From assembly GCA_938049385.1 (NCBI GenBank), contig CALIBQ010000069.1:1-51980 (forward strand): DNA of 51,980 nt, in the 5' to 3' direction. Below, one piece after another: positions 16,693 through 25,070 of the stretch. The DNA comes from an uncultured Anaerolineae bacterium. Its GTDB lineage: Bacteria; Chloroflexota; Anaerolineae; JACIWP01. Position 1 is the first letter of the stretch. The number at the start of each line of letters is the position of its first letter. Both the position numbers and the translations under genes were made by a program. Under the pieces are notes generated by a model. It was not told where the DNA came from and did not search any database. It saw nothing but the letters and a program-made list of their open reading frames with translations.

Positions 16693-17404
16693 CATCTCGC
16701 CGGCACCAGCGGAAATCGCAGTGCTGTGCGCCGGTGCCGATGGTTCCCTGTCTGGACCACACAATCGCCGTCGGCACCAGCCCTGCCAGATAATCGTCCA
16801 TCTTGCAGAACACCGCCGTCAGCTCCGGCGCGCCCAGCGCGCTGAGCGTCTCGTGGTACCAGCACCCCACCACATCGAAACCGTAGCAGGTGCCGTCATC
16901 CACCGCCGGCACGGTGCGCCAGCCGGCCGGCGGGAAAATGGTCCGCATGGCCAGCCGCACCAGCGCACGCCATGTCGGGAATGGATCGGGAACCGCTCGG
17001 AGCCAGCCGGTGGCGCGCCGATACAGCTGGCCGATTTCCAGCCAGGCCAGCCGTCCGACTTCACGCAAAGCCAGGGTCTGCTCCATGCCATGCTCGCGCA
17101 GGGCGGTATACAGCGCCAGCGCCGGCAGAATCTGCCAGCGCAGATGATACGCCAGCACTGGATGTCGCGGACAGGACCCTTTAGACACCAGCTCATGATA
17201 CCGCATGCCGGCAGACCCCAGCACCCGGTGCGCGGTATCAGCCCCTACGGCATCCGCCAGAGCGGAGCACCAGCGCCGGCGGTACGGTAGACCTGGTGCA
17301 CGAGGTTGAAGCCACCGCATCAGGAGCGCGCCGGCCAGCAAGCCGATGAGCAGGCCCATCAGGCGCCGGCCGGAAACCCCGCCCCTGCGCATAAAAAGGC
17401 GCAT
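16676..17404 (-). CDS. L-2-amino-thiazoline-4-carboxylic acid hydrolase family protein, membrane-anchored
   Basis: 242-residue protein with a short basic N-terminus and one hydrophobic helix (about 15-30, LMGLLIGLLAGALLM). The soluble domain ends with FDVVGCWYHETLSALGAPEL, a CKMDDY segment, then TIGTGAQHCDFRW. This D-V-x-x-C-x-Y...GxPEL...C-x-x-D...T-x-x-x-GAxxCDFR pattern belongs to the ATC hydrolase family, which is widespread and mostly of unknown function in vivo. A GAGGAGGGG site lies 4 nt before the ATG at 17404. It converges on pyrK and no partner gene is visible. The family call is fairly sure; the activity is not. Confidence 0.7.
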   Translation of the reverse strand: MRLFMRRGGVSGRRLMGLLIGLLAGALLMRWLQPRAPGLPYRRRWCSALADAVGADTAHRVLGSAGMRYHELVSKGSCPRHPVLAYHLRWQILPALALYTALREHGMEQTLALREVGRLAWLEIGQLYRRATGWLRAVPDPFPTWRALVRLAMRTIFPPAGWRTVPAVDDGTCYGFDVVGCWYHETLSALGAPELTAVFCKMDDYLAGLVPTAIVWSRQGTIGTGAQHCDFRWCRRDASRES

Positions 17405-17460
17405 TTATCCCCTCCTCTGCCTTATCCGGGCTTCTTAAGCTTAAAGACTAGACATAAGCA

Positions 17461-17490
17461 TTGACGTCAATATCCTGCCGCTCGTATAAT
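17461..17490 (+). promoter_or_regulatory. Promoter upstream of the small gene at 17597
   Basis: TTGACG (17461-17466), 18-bp spacer, TATAAT (17485-17490). The -35 is embedded in TGACGTCA, an 8-bp palindrome. It points towards the unknown gene that follows. The rest of 17405-17596 shows nothing else. Confidence 0.6.
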
Positions 17491-17596
17491 GGAGGTGTGT
17501 GCGGCGGGTTGAGAACGCGCTCGCCGGCGGCAGGCTTTCAGTCCTGAAGGATTCCGCGGTGATCTGACATTGAAAATGTGGCCAGGAGCAACCCAA

Positions 17597-17962
17597 GTGA
17601 TCATCACTGAACATGCCGCCATCCTTGTCACGCGGGAGCCGCTGGGAAAGGACATGGCCGACTGGATGCAGTGCATCGCGGGCGATGCCGCACAACCCCC
17701 TTTGATCGGCATGCTGATCTGCCCTCGAGGGTGCGGTACCCGCATCTACTGGGCGCTGTCCCCAGAGCTGGCGGCATACAAAGAAGACCTCCTTGTATTC
17801 CTCTATCAGCAGTTGTACTGGACCGAATGTCCCGATCATCGGGACATCCAACCGCAGGTTCGCTCCCGTAGTAGCTGTACAAATCAGGGGACCACAGTCC
17901 CGGCCTCCGGCAAACCATCTTCAGGTCAAGCTCCGCAGTATTACCGCAATCGCTACGAATAA
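17597..17962 (+). CDS. Hypothetical protein
   Basis: I do not recognise this protein. The frame gives 121 residues from the GTG at 17597, with GGAG 8 nt ahead; an ATG at 17570 is also open but has no ribosome site. The first 80 residues look like a globular alpha/beta fragment (VIITEHAAILVT, LIGMLICPRGCG, a C-P-x-G-C-G pair of cysteines, and LLVFLYQQLYW). The last 35 residues are polar and low in hydrophobic content. Third codon positions are GC-rich like neighbouring genes, and a good promoter precedes it. It lies between two convergent or divergent units with no partner. Confidence 0.45.
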   Translation: MIITEHAAILVTREPLGKDMADWMQCIAGDAAQPPLIGMLICPRGCGTRIYWALSPELAAYKEDLLVFLYQQLYWTECPDHRDIQPQVRSRSSCTNQGTTVPASGKPSSGQAPQYYRNRYE

Positions 17963-17984
17963 TGCTCCCTGACATCAGGCTCCC

Positions 17985-18851
17985 CTACGGATGCGCCTGC
18001 CGCCAGGCCGTCGAATCCGGGAAGAAAATGGGCTGACCAAACTCCTCTTTCCCGAAGGATGCGATAAGCTCTTGTGCCGGCAGAGACGTGATCCACTCGC
18101 TGAACGCTTTCGCGCCGCCATAGCATATCTGGGGATAGCGCTGAGGATTGACCGCGATAACCGAATACGGATTCCGAAGGCATTGATCCCCTTCCAGCAT
18201 GATTTCCAGCGCGAGGCCCTTGGCCTGCATGGTGAGAAAGGTGGCGCGATCGGAAAGGGTATAGGCCCTCATCTCCGCGGCAGTGGTCAGGGTCTGCCCC
18301 ATCCCCTGCCCGATGGAGCGGTACCACTGCCCTGCCGGCGCGATGCCGGCGGCCTGCCAGATTTCTTTCTCTTTGACGTGCGTCCCCGATTCATCCCCGC
18401 GCGACACAAACGCCGCCTGGGATCCCGCAATGCGAAGAAAAGCCTCCGGCGCTGAACCCAGGCCGCGCACGCCGGCCGGGTCGTCGGCCGGCCCCACGAT
18501 GACAAAATCATTGGACATCACCGGCTGGCGGTCCACGCCGTAACCGGCGGCCACAAACGCATCTTCCAACGCCGGCGCATGCACCAGCAGGACATCCGCA
18601 TTGCCATCCTCGCCCAGCTTCAGTGCCTGACCCGTTCCTACCGCCACCACTTTCACCGCTATGCCGGTCTCGCGTTCAAAGTAGGGCAGGAGATAATCCA
18701 GCAGGCCGGAGTTCTCGGTACTGGTCGTGGTCGCCAGGATGATGGAGGAGCAGGATGGACTGCTCACCGGCCGCACGGACTGCGAGCCGCAGGCCGTCAG
18801 CACAGCAGTGAGCAGAAGCATTAGGCTGACAAAAGAGCGTCGAATCATCAT
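17985..18851 (-). CDS. tupA: Tungstate ABC transporter substrate-binding lipoprotein
   Basis: 288-residue exported oxyanion-binding protein. A signal peptide with the lipobox LTAC (cysteine near residue 21) anchors it as a lipoprotein. The mature protein opens with ILATTTSTENSGLLDYLLP, followed by VGTGQALKLGEDGNADVLLV and FVSRGDESGTHVKEKEIW. These are the conserved ligand loops of TupA rather than of ModA or PstS. The ATG at 18851 has GGAG 7 nt ahead and is preferred over 18890. It is the last gene of the tupBCA operon, under the cofactor riboswitch at 20433-20551. Specificity for tungstate over molybdate is inferred from family motifs. Confidence 0.88.
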   Translation of the reverse strand: MMIRRSFVSLMLLLTAVLTACGSQSVRPVSSPSCSSIILATTTSTENSGLLDYLLPYFERETGIAVKVVAVGTGQALKLGEDGNADVLLVHAPALEDAFVAAGYGVDRQPVMSNDFVIVGPADDPAGVRGLGSAPEAFLRIAGSQAAFVSRGDESGTHVKEKEIWQAAGIAPAGQWYRSIGQGMGQTLTTAAEMRAYTLSDRATFLTMQAKGLALEIMLEGDQCLRNPYSVIAVNPQRYPQICYGGAKAFSEWITSLPAQELIASFGKEEFGQPIFFPDSTAWRQAHP

Positions 18852-18886
18852 GACGCATCTCCGATGAGGATGTCGAAAGGGGAGGC

Positions 18887-19618
18887 TCACCAGACCAGTT
18901 CGCCGTTGAGGAAGGCGCGGGTGCGAGCATCCTGGGGCGCGGAGAAAAACTGCTCCGCCGGAGCGATCTCCACCACCTGCCCGTTCAGCAGGAACGCTAC
19001 CCGATGTCCCAGCCGGCGGGCCTGAAACACGTTATGCGTCACCAGCACAATTGTGGTGCCCTGCTCACGATTCAGGTCCCGGATTAACCCTTCGATGAGA
19101 CTGACGTTGTACGGGTCAAGATTGGCCGTCGGTTCGTCCAGGAGGAGCACCGCCGGCTGAAACGCCAGCGCGCGGGCCAGCGCGACGCGCTGGCGTTCGC
19201 CGCCGGAGAGCGTGGGCGCATGATTGCCGGCCAGCGCTGCCAGACCAAGCCGATCTAGCAAGCGCGTCATCGCACCGTTCTGGGCTGGCATGCCCCGCAC
19301 CTTCCGGCCGTAGGCGACGTTGGTCAGCACGGAGCGGTTCAGCAGAGCCGGCTGTTGGAACACCATCGTGACCTGCCGGCGCAGATGCAGACTCACCGGC
19401 GTGCCCGGCAGTATGGAATGCCCCATGAACTCGATTTCTCCCGATGTGGCCGGCTCCAGAAAGTTCAGCAGGCGCAGTAGCGTGCTTTTCCCAGAACCGT
19501 TCGGGCCGACCACCACCAGTATTTCGCCGCGGTAAATGTCCAGATGGGAGATATCCAGCACAACCCTTTGCTGGTATTCCTTGCGCAGGTTGCGCAGTCG
19601 GAAAATAGCCTCGCTCAT
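18887..19618 (-). CDS. tupC: Tungstate ABC transporter ATP-binding protein
   Basis: 243-residue ABC ATPase that drives oxyanion uptake. Walker A is GPNGSGKST, the Q-loop is MVFQQPALL, the signature is LSGGERQRVALARAL, Walker B is AVLLLDEPTANLD, and the switch histidine is in VLVTHNVFQA. No regulatory C-terminal domain of the ModC TOBE type is present. Its ATG overlaps the tupB stop (ATGA), and tupA begins 35 bp after its stop. Confidence 0.9.
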   Translation of the reverse strand: MSEAIFRLRNLRKEYQQRVVLDISHLDIYRGEILVVVGPNGSGKSTLLRLLNFLEPATSGEIEFMGHSILPGTPVSLHLRRQVTMVFQQPALLNRSVLTNVAYGRKVRGMPAQNGAMTRLLDRLGLAALAGNHAPTLSGGERQRVALARALAFQPAVLLLDEPTANLDPYNVSLIEGLIRDLNREQGTTIVLVTHNVFQARRLGHRVAFLLNGQVVEIAPAEQFFSAPQDARTRAFLNGELVW

Positions 19619-20331
19619 AATGGCCGGATAAACCTTTCCTCAAGCTGGAGGATCACGAAGTTGATGACCAGCGCCATGGCCAACAGAATGATGCCCAGAG
19701 CAATAGCCATGTCGAAATTCCCCTTGCTGGTCTCCAGTACAATAGCCGTGGTGAGCACCCGGGTCTCGCCGGCAATATTGCCGCCCACTATCATGACCGC
19801 GCCGACCTCGGCCAGCGCCCTGCCCAGGCCGGCGGCCACCGCCGCGGCGATGCCGGCGCGCGCCTCCACCAGCAGTGTGAGGGTCACCTGCCAAGGAGTG
19901 GCACCCAGCGAGAGAAGCTGTTGTCTTAGCATAGGGTCCACTCCCAGCAGTGCCGCCATGGTAAAGCCGGTGACGATGGGGAAAATGATGAGTGCCTGGG
20001 CGGTGATCATGGCCGCCGGCGTAAACAGCCGGGGGATAATCACAGCGTTGAGCGAACCAAGCGGACCACTGCGCGAGAGAAGCACATAGACGAACAAGCC
20101 GACCACCACCGGCGGCAGGCCCATTCCAGTGTAGAGCATCAACCGCAGGAAAGACCATCCTGGGAAGCGCCGCAGGCCGAGGGCCGCGCCCAGCGGCACG
20201 CCGAGCAGGACGCTGATGGCCAGCGCCGTACCGGAGACACGCAGGGAAAGGCCGGCTATCTCCAGCACCTGCGGGTTGAAGCTTATAATGAGGTAAACGG
20301 CCTGACGCAGGCCCTGCAGGAGCGTTTCGAT
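19615..20331 (-). CDS. tupB: Tungstate ABC transporter permease, probable ATC start
   Basis: Inner-membrane permease with about five or six hydrophobic helices and the ABC-contact loop LGATPWQVTLTLLVEAR. TupB proteins normally begin with a short LLxGLxxAxxLI segment. That segment (LLQGLRQAVYLIISFNP) lies upstream of the first ordinary start (GTG at 20268) and has no ATG, GTG or TTG. AGGAGGAGG followed by CCACC places the ATC at 20331-20329 at ideal spacing, so I take ATC as the start (238 residues). If this is wrong, the protein starts at 20268 (217 residues) and lacks 21 family residues. It is the first gene after the riboswitch. Confidence 0.75.
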   Translation of the reverse strand: METLLQGLRQAVYLIISFNPQVLEIAGLSLRVSGTALAISVLLGVPLGAALGLRRFPGWSFLRLMLYTGMGLPPVVVGLFVYVLLSRSGPLGSLNAVIIPRLFTPAAMITAQALIIFPIVTGFTMAALLGVDPMLRQQLLSLGATPWQVTLTLLVEARAGIAAAVAAGLGRALAEVGAVMIVGGNIAGETRVLTTAIVLETSKGNFDMAIALGIILLAMALVINFVILQLEERFIRPL

Positions 20332-20376
20332 GGTGGCCTCCTCCTGTGCTGGCTGGCCGGCGGCATTCCCGCCGGC

Positions 20377-20412
20377 AAAAAGAAACCGACGTCTTCGCAG
20401 AGGAGACGCCGG
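20377..20412 (-). terminator. Riboswitch-controlled intrinsic terminator
   Basis: Minus strand CCGGCGTCT (20412-20404) pairs with AGACGTCGG (20394-20386) over 9 bp (one G-U) with a 9-nt loop, then TTTCTTTTT (20385-20377). Its 5' arm is shared with the antiterminator, as set out under the riboswitch. Confidence 0.8.
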
Positions 20413-20432
20413 CGGATATCAGCTCGCAAGGC

Positions 20433-20551
20433 GTTCTCCTTTCCAAATACGGGGGGCGAAGACGTTTCCATCTTCACCTTTGACCTCGCCGTTGAGGTAC
20501 TGCGGTTGCAGTCCATAGCCCGGCGGCCGTAGGCCCTGCAACTCGGAGAAC
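20433..20551 (-). ncRNA. Molybdenum/tungsten cofactor (Moco/Tuco) riboswitch
   Basis: 119-nt aptamer. P1 is GTTCTCC (20551-20545) with GGAGAAC (20439-20433). A 10-bp stem (20478-20469 with 20464-20455) is capped by a GAAA tetraloop (20468-20465). CCTACG (20533-20528) and TATGG (20517-20513) look like its tetraloop receptor. The 3' part CCCGTATTTGGAAAGG is nearly the same as the E. coli moaA leader Moco RNA, from memory. Expression platform: GGAGAACGCC (20439-20430) can instead pair with GGCGTCTCC (20410-20402) as an antiterminator; that blocks the terminator at 20412-20377. Bound cofactor stabilises P1, frees the terminator and turns tupBCA off. Confidence 0.85.
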
Positions 20552-20575
20552 GTGCAGTTTCTCACATTTGCATCC

Positions 20576-20604
20576 AATATAAGGGAAAATCCTGATATTG
20601 TCAA
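20576..20604 (-). promoter_or_regulatory. Promoter of the riboswitch-tupBCA operon
   Basis: Minus strand TTGACA (20604-20599), 17-bp spacer, TATATT (20581-20576). The transcript would start near 20569, about 18 nt before the aptamer P1 stem. Confidence 0.8.
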
Positions 20605-20610
20605 ACGCGG

Positions 20611-22822
<2,212 letters not shown>

Positions 22823-22856
22823 TCACGGCCGGCTGTATCGCATGCCGGCCTGGCCT

Positions 22857-22885
22857 ATTGTGGCACAATCGGCCCATTTCCGCAA
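22857..22885 (-). promoter_or_regulatory. Weak promoter candidate for galTK
   Basis: Minus strand TTGCGG (22885-22880), 17-bp spacer, CACAAT (22862-22857). Spacing is right but both boxes are poor matches. Confidence 0.3.
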
Positions 22886-22891
22886 CAAACT

Positions 22892-22914
22892 GCCTGGCGG
22901 CTGAAGCCGCGGCA
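22892..22914 (+). repeat. Dispersed repeat copy 1 (REP-like)
   Basis: A 23-bp unit beginning GCCTGGCGGCTGAAGCCGCG is identical to the unit at 51640-51662, almost 29 kb away. Its core GCGGCTGAAGCCGC can form a small hairpin. It sits in the non-coding stretch between galT and gntR. Confidence 0.6.
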
Positions 22915-22980
22915 GTGACTGCGAAGCCGGCCGGCGCCGGCCCATTGCCCGCCGGCTTCGGCCACTTGGCAGGCGTAGCC

Positions 22981-23122
22981 GCAGTTTCAACTGCCAGGGC
23001 TTTTCAATGCTATAACACTCTGGGCAACTGGAAGCCGTAGCAACGATGGCGAAGCCTACCGGCGTGGGCTTGTCAGTCGGCGCAGGCCGACTTTGTAGCC
23101 GTTGGTGCAGTTTCAACTGCCA
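22981..23122 (+). repeat. Repeat-rich non-coding stretch with a 16-bp direct repeat
   Basis: GCAGTTTCAACTGCCA occurs at 22981-22996 and again at 23107-23122, each time after a GTAGCCG motif, and is itself a partial hairpin (CAGTT/AACTG). With the REP-like unit at 22892 this accounts for most of the 22799-23160 gap, in which I see no gene. The stretch resembles a degraded cluster of short interspersed repeats. Confidence 0.55.
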
Positions 23123-23166
23123 TTTTGTTAGAACATGGAAAAGCCCTGTTCAACCGCTGGGCCAGT

Positions 23167-23195
23167 TTGACAGCCTCGAGGGATTGTGCTATATT
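23167..23195 (+). promoter_or_regulatory. Promoter of the gntR-RLP operon
   Basis: TTGACA (23167-23172), 17-bp spacer, TATATT (23190-23195). Transcription would start inside the palindrome that follows, so a repressor there would block initiation. Confidence 0.8.
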
Positions 23196-23197
23196 AG

Positions 23198-23224
23198 CTT
23201 GTGTACACAAGTACATAAGTGTAC
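23198..23224 (+). promoter_or_regulatory. Operator, probably for the GntR regulator
   Basis: A perfect 14-bp palindrome CTTGTGTACACAAG (23198-23211) lies directly behind the -10. It is followed by an imperfect second site GTACATAAGTGTAC (23211-23224) sharing the last base. Two abutting sites at the transcription start fit dimeric GntR binding and autoregulation by the first gene. Confidence 0.6.
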
Positions 23225-23271
23225 AGGGGGGAGAATGGTTCTCCGCTCCCTCAATCCAGCAGGACTTGCCA

Positions 23272-24006
23272 ATGGAACTGATTGACAAAAACAGCGCCAC
23301 ACCCTATTACATCCAGCTTGCCGAGATACTGAAACGCCAGATCACCACACCACCTCCTGGCGAAAAGTGGCGCCTGCCGTCCGAAAACGAGCTGGCCGCC
23401 CTCCACGGCATTACACGCACCACCGTGCGGCGCGCGCTGGAAATCCTTGAGCGGGAGGGGTGGATTTACAAAGAAAAAGGCAAGGGGTCCTTTGCCGTCG
23501 CACGCCGCGTCGGGCAGGAGGTGACCCAACTGGTCTCCACCACCGAGTACATGCGGGCGCGCGGCTGGAACCTGACGACCCGCGTGATTTCGCTGGCGAA
23601 GATCGCGCCGCCGGCCAACATCGCTTCCGCCCTGGCCCTCTCCGAAGACGACCTGTGCTACCAGCTCCGCCGACTGCGCCTCGTGGACGACGAACCCATC
23701 AGCATCCAGACATCCTACCTGCCGGCACGCCTCTGCCCCGATCTGGAAAGCAACGATCTTTCCGCTTCCCTCTACCGACTGCTCGAAACGCGCTATAAGC
23801 TCCGCCTCTGGAGCGGCGAGCAGGTCATCCGCGCCCGCTGTGCCACCGCCGAGGAGCGTAAGCTTCTGCAGGTCAAGCCGTGCACCGCTGTCCTGTACAT
23901 GGAGCGCGTCTCCTATGCCGCTACGGGCGAACCGGTGGAATATCTGGAGGCGGTATGGCGCGGCGACCGCTACGAGTTCAAGGCATCACTGGCCCGGCCC
24001 CGCTGA
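23272..24006 (+). CDS. GntR-family regulator, HutC/UTRA subfamily
   Basis: 244-residue repressor-type protein. The winged helix (about 10-75) has the GntR signature PSENELAALHGITRTTVRRALEIL read in two parts: LPSENELAALHGI and TRTTVRRALEIL, then GWIYKEKGKGSF. The C-terminal UTRA effector domain (about 95-240) includes the LRRLRLVDDEPI strand and VLYMERVSYAATGEPVEY. UTRA proteins usually bind sugar phosphates or related small molecules. A frame opens at 23125, but the homologous start MELIDKNSATPYY is at 23272 with AGGA 8 nt ahead. It heads the RuBisCO-like operon and probably binds 23198-23224; the inducer is unknown. Confidence 0.9.
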   Translation: MELIDKNSATPYYIQLAEILKRQITTPPPGEKWRLPSENELAALHGITRTTVRRALEILEREGWIYKEKGKGSFAVARRVGQEVTQLVSTTEYMRARGWNLTTRVISLAKIAPPANIASALALSEDDLCYQLRRLRLVDDEPISIQTSYLPARLCPDLESNDLSASLYRLLETRYKLRLWSGEQVIRARCATAEERKLLQVKPCTAVLYMERVSYAATGEPVEYLEAVWRGDRYEFKASLARPR

Positions 24007-24059
24007 TAGGCCGGCCATCATGACTGCGCGCACTGCGCGCCGGGAAAGGAGGAATACGA

Positions 24060-25043
24060 ATGCCTGCCAAACTGCGTTTTTCGGCCAACATCAACACCTT
24101 CAACGCCTGCGCCGACCGCTACGTGCTGTCCGGCTATGGCAAACGGCTGACCACCGAGGAGCTGATCCAAGCCGCCACGCGGGTGGAGGGCCTGACCGGG
24201 GTCGAAGTGGTGGGCTTCTGGCACGTCAACGATGACAACGTCGAGCGCGTGTACCGCCAGATTCGCGACGCCGGCCTAGAGGTCACCTGCGTCACGCCCG
24301 ACATCTGGGCATCGGCCAAATGGGGCTGGGGGTCCTTCGCCTCGAACGACCCGGAGATCCGCCGGCAGGCCATCCATGAGGTCAAGAAATCCATGGAATG
24401 GGCCAAACAGATGCACTGCGAGATTGTGGACCTCTGGTTCGGGCAGGATGGCTACGATTATCCCTTCCAGGCCGACTTCCTCGCCGCCTGGGACCGCATT
24501 ATCGAAGGCACCATCGAGTGCGCTGAATATTTACCAGACGTCAAGCTCGCCATCGAGTACAAGCCCAAAGAACCGCGCACCCACTGCTTTATCGGCACGG
24601 TGGGGAAGACCTTGCTCCTCCTGCAGAAGGTCAATAAGCCGAACGTCGGCGCCATGATTGACGTCGGCCATGCCCTCATGGCCTATGAGAACGCCGCCGA
24701 ATCCGCCGCCCTGCTCCATTATTTCGGCAATAAGCTCTTCTACATGCATTTCAACGACAACTGGCGCCTGTGGGACGATGACATGACCGTCGGCTCCGTG
24801 CACACGATTGAAATGCTGGAACTGCTCTATTGGCTGGATCGCCTGAACTATCAGGGCTGGTACGCGCTGGACATCTTCCCGTATCGCGAGGACGGCGTGC
24901 GGGCCGCCGGCGAGAGCATCCGCTGGATACAGGGCCTGCACGGACTGCTGGACAAAATCGGCAGAGAGCGCATCGCGGAGATCATTGCCAAGGGAGATGC
25001 CATGGAAGCCTCGGCCGTGATTCGCGAAGCCCTGCTCGGCTGA
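24060..25043 (+). CDS. Sugar phosphate isomerase/epimerase-like TIM-barrel protein
   Basis: 327-residue xylose-isomerase-like (AP endonuclease family 2) barrel. Metal-site candidates are the glutamate in LAIEYKPKEPR, the D-x-GH in AMIDVGHALMAYEN and the histidine in FYMHFNDNWRLWDDD. WFGQDGYDYPFQ is an unusual conserved-looking loop. Members isomerise or epimerise ketoses or act as decarboxylases on oxo-sugar acids; 3-oxo-isoapionate decarboxylase belongs to this fold. AAGGAGG precedes the ATG. It lies 53 bp after gntR and 27 bp before the RuBisCO-like gene, so it should act in the same pathway. The exact reaction is not assigned. Confidence 0.82.
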   Translation: MPAKLRFSANINTFNACADRYVLSGYGKRLTTEELIQAATRVEGLTGVEVVGFWHVNDDNVERVYRQIRDAGLEVTCVTPDIWASAKWGWGSFASNDPEIRRQAIHEVKKSMEWAKQMHCEIVDLWFGQDGYDYPFQADFLAAWDRIIEGTIECAEYLPDVKLAIEYKPKEPRTHCFIGTVGKTLLLLQKVNKPNVGAMIDVGHALMAYENAAESAALLHYFGNKLFYMHFNDNWRLWDDDMTVGSVHTIEMLELLYWLDRLNYQGWYALDIFPYREDGVRAAGESIRWIQGLHGLLDKIGRERIAEIIAKGDAMEASAVIREALLG

Positions 25044-25070
25044 ACCAAATTTATTTCAGGAGATGCGACA

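Noticed and set aside
17985-18851. Phosphate-binding protein PstS or molybdate-binding ModA
   Set aside because: The TTTSTENSGLL, GTGQALKLGEDGNADVLLV and SRGDESGTH segments are those of TupA.
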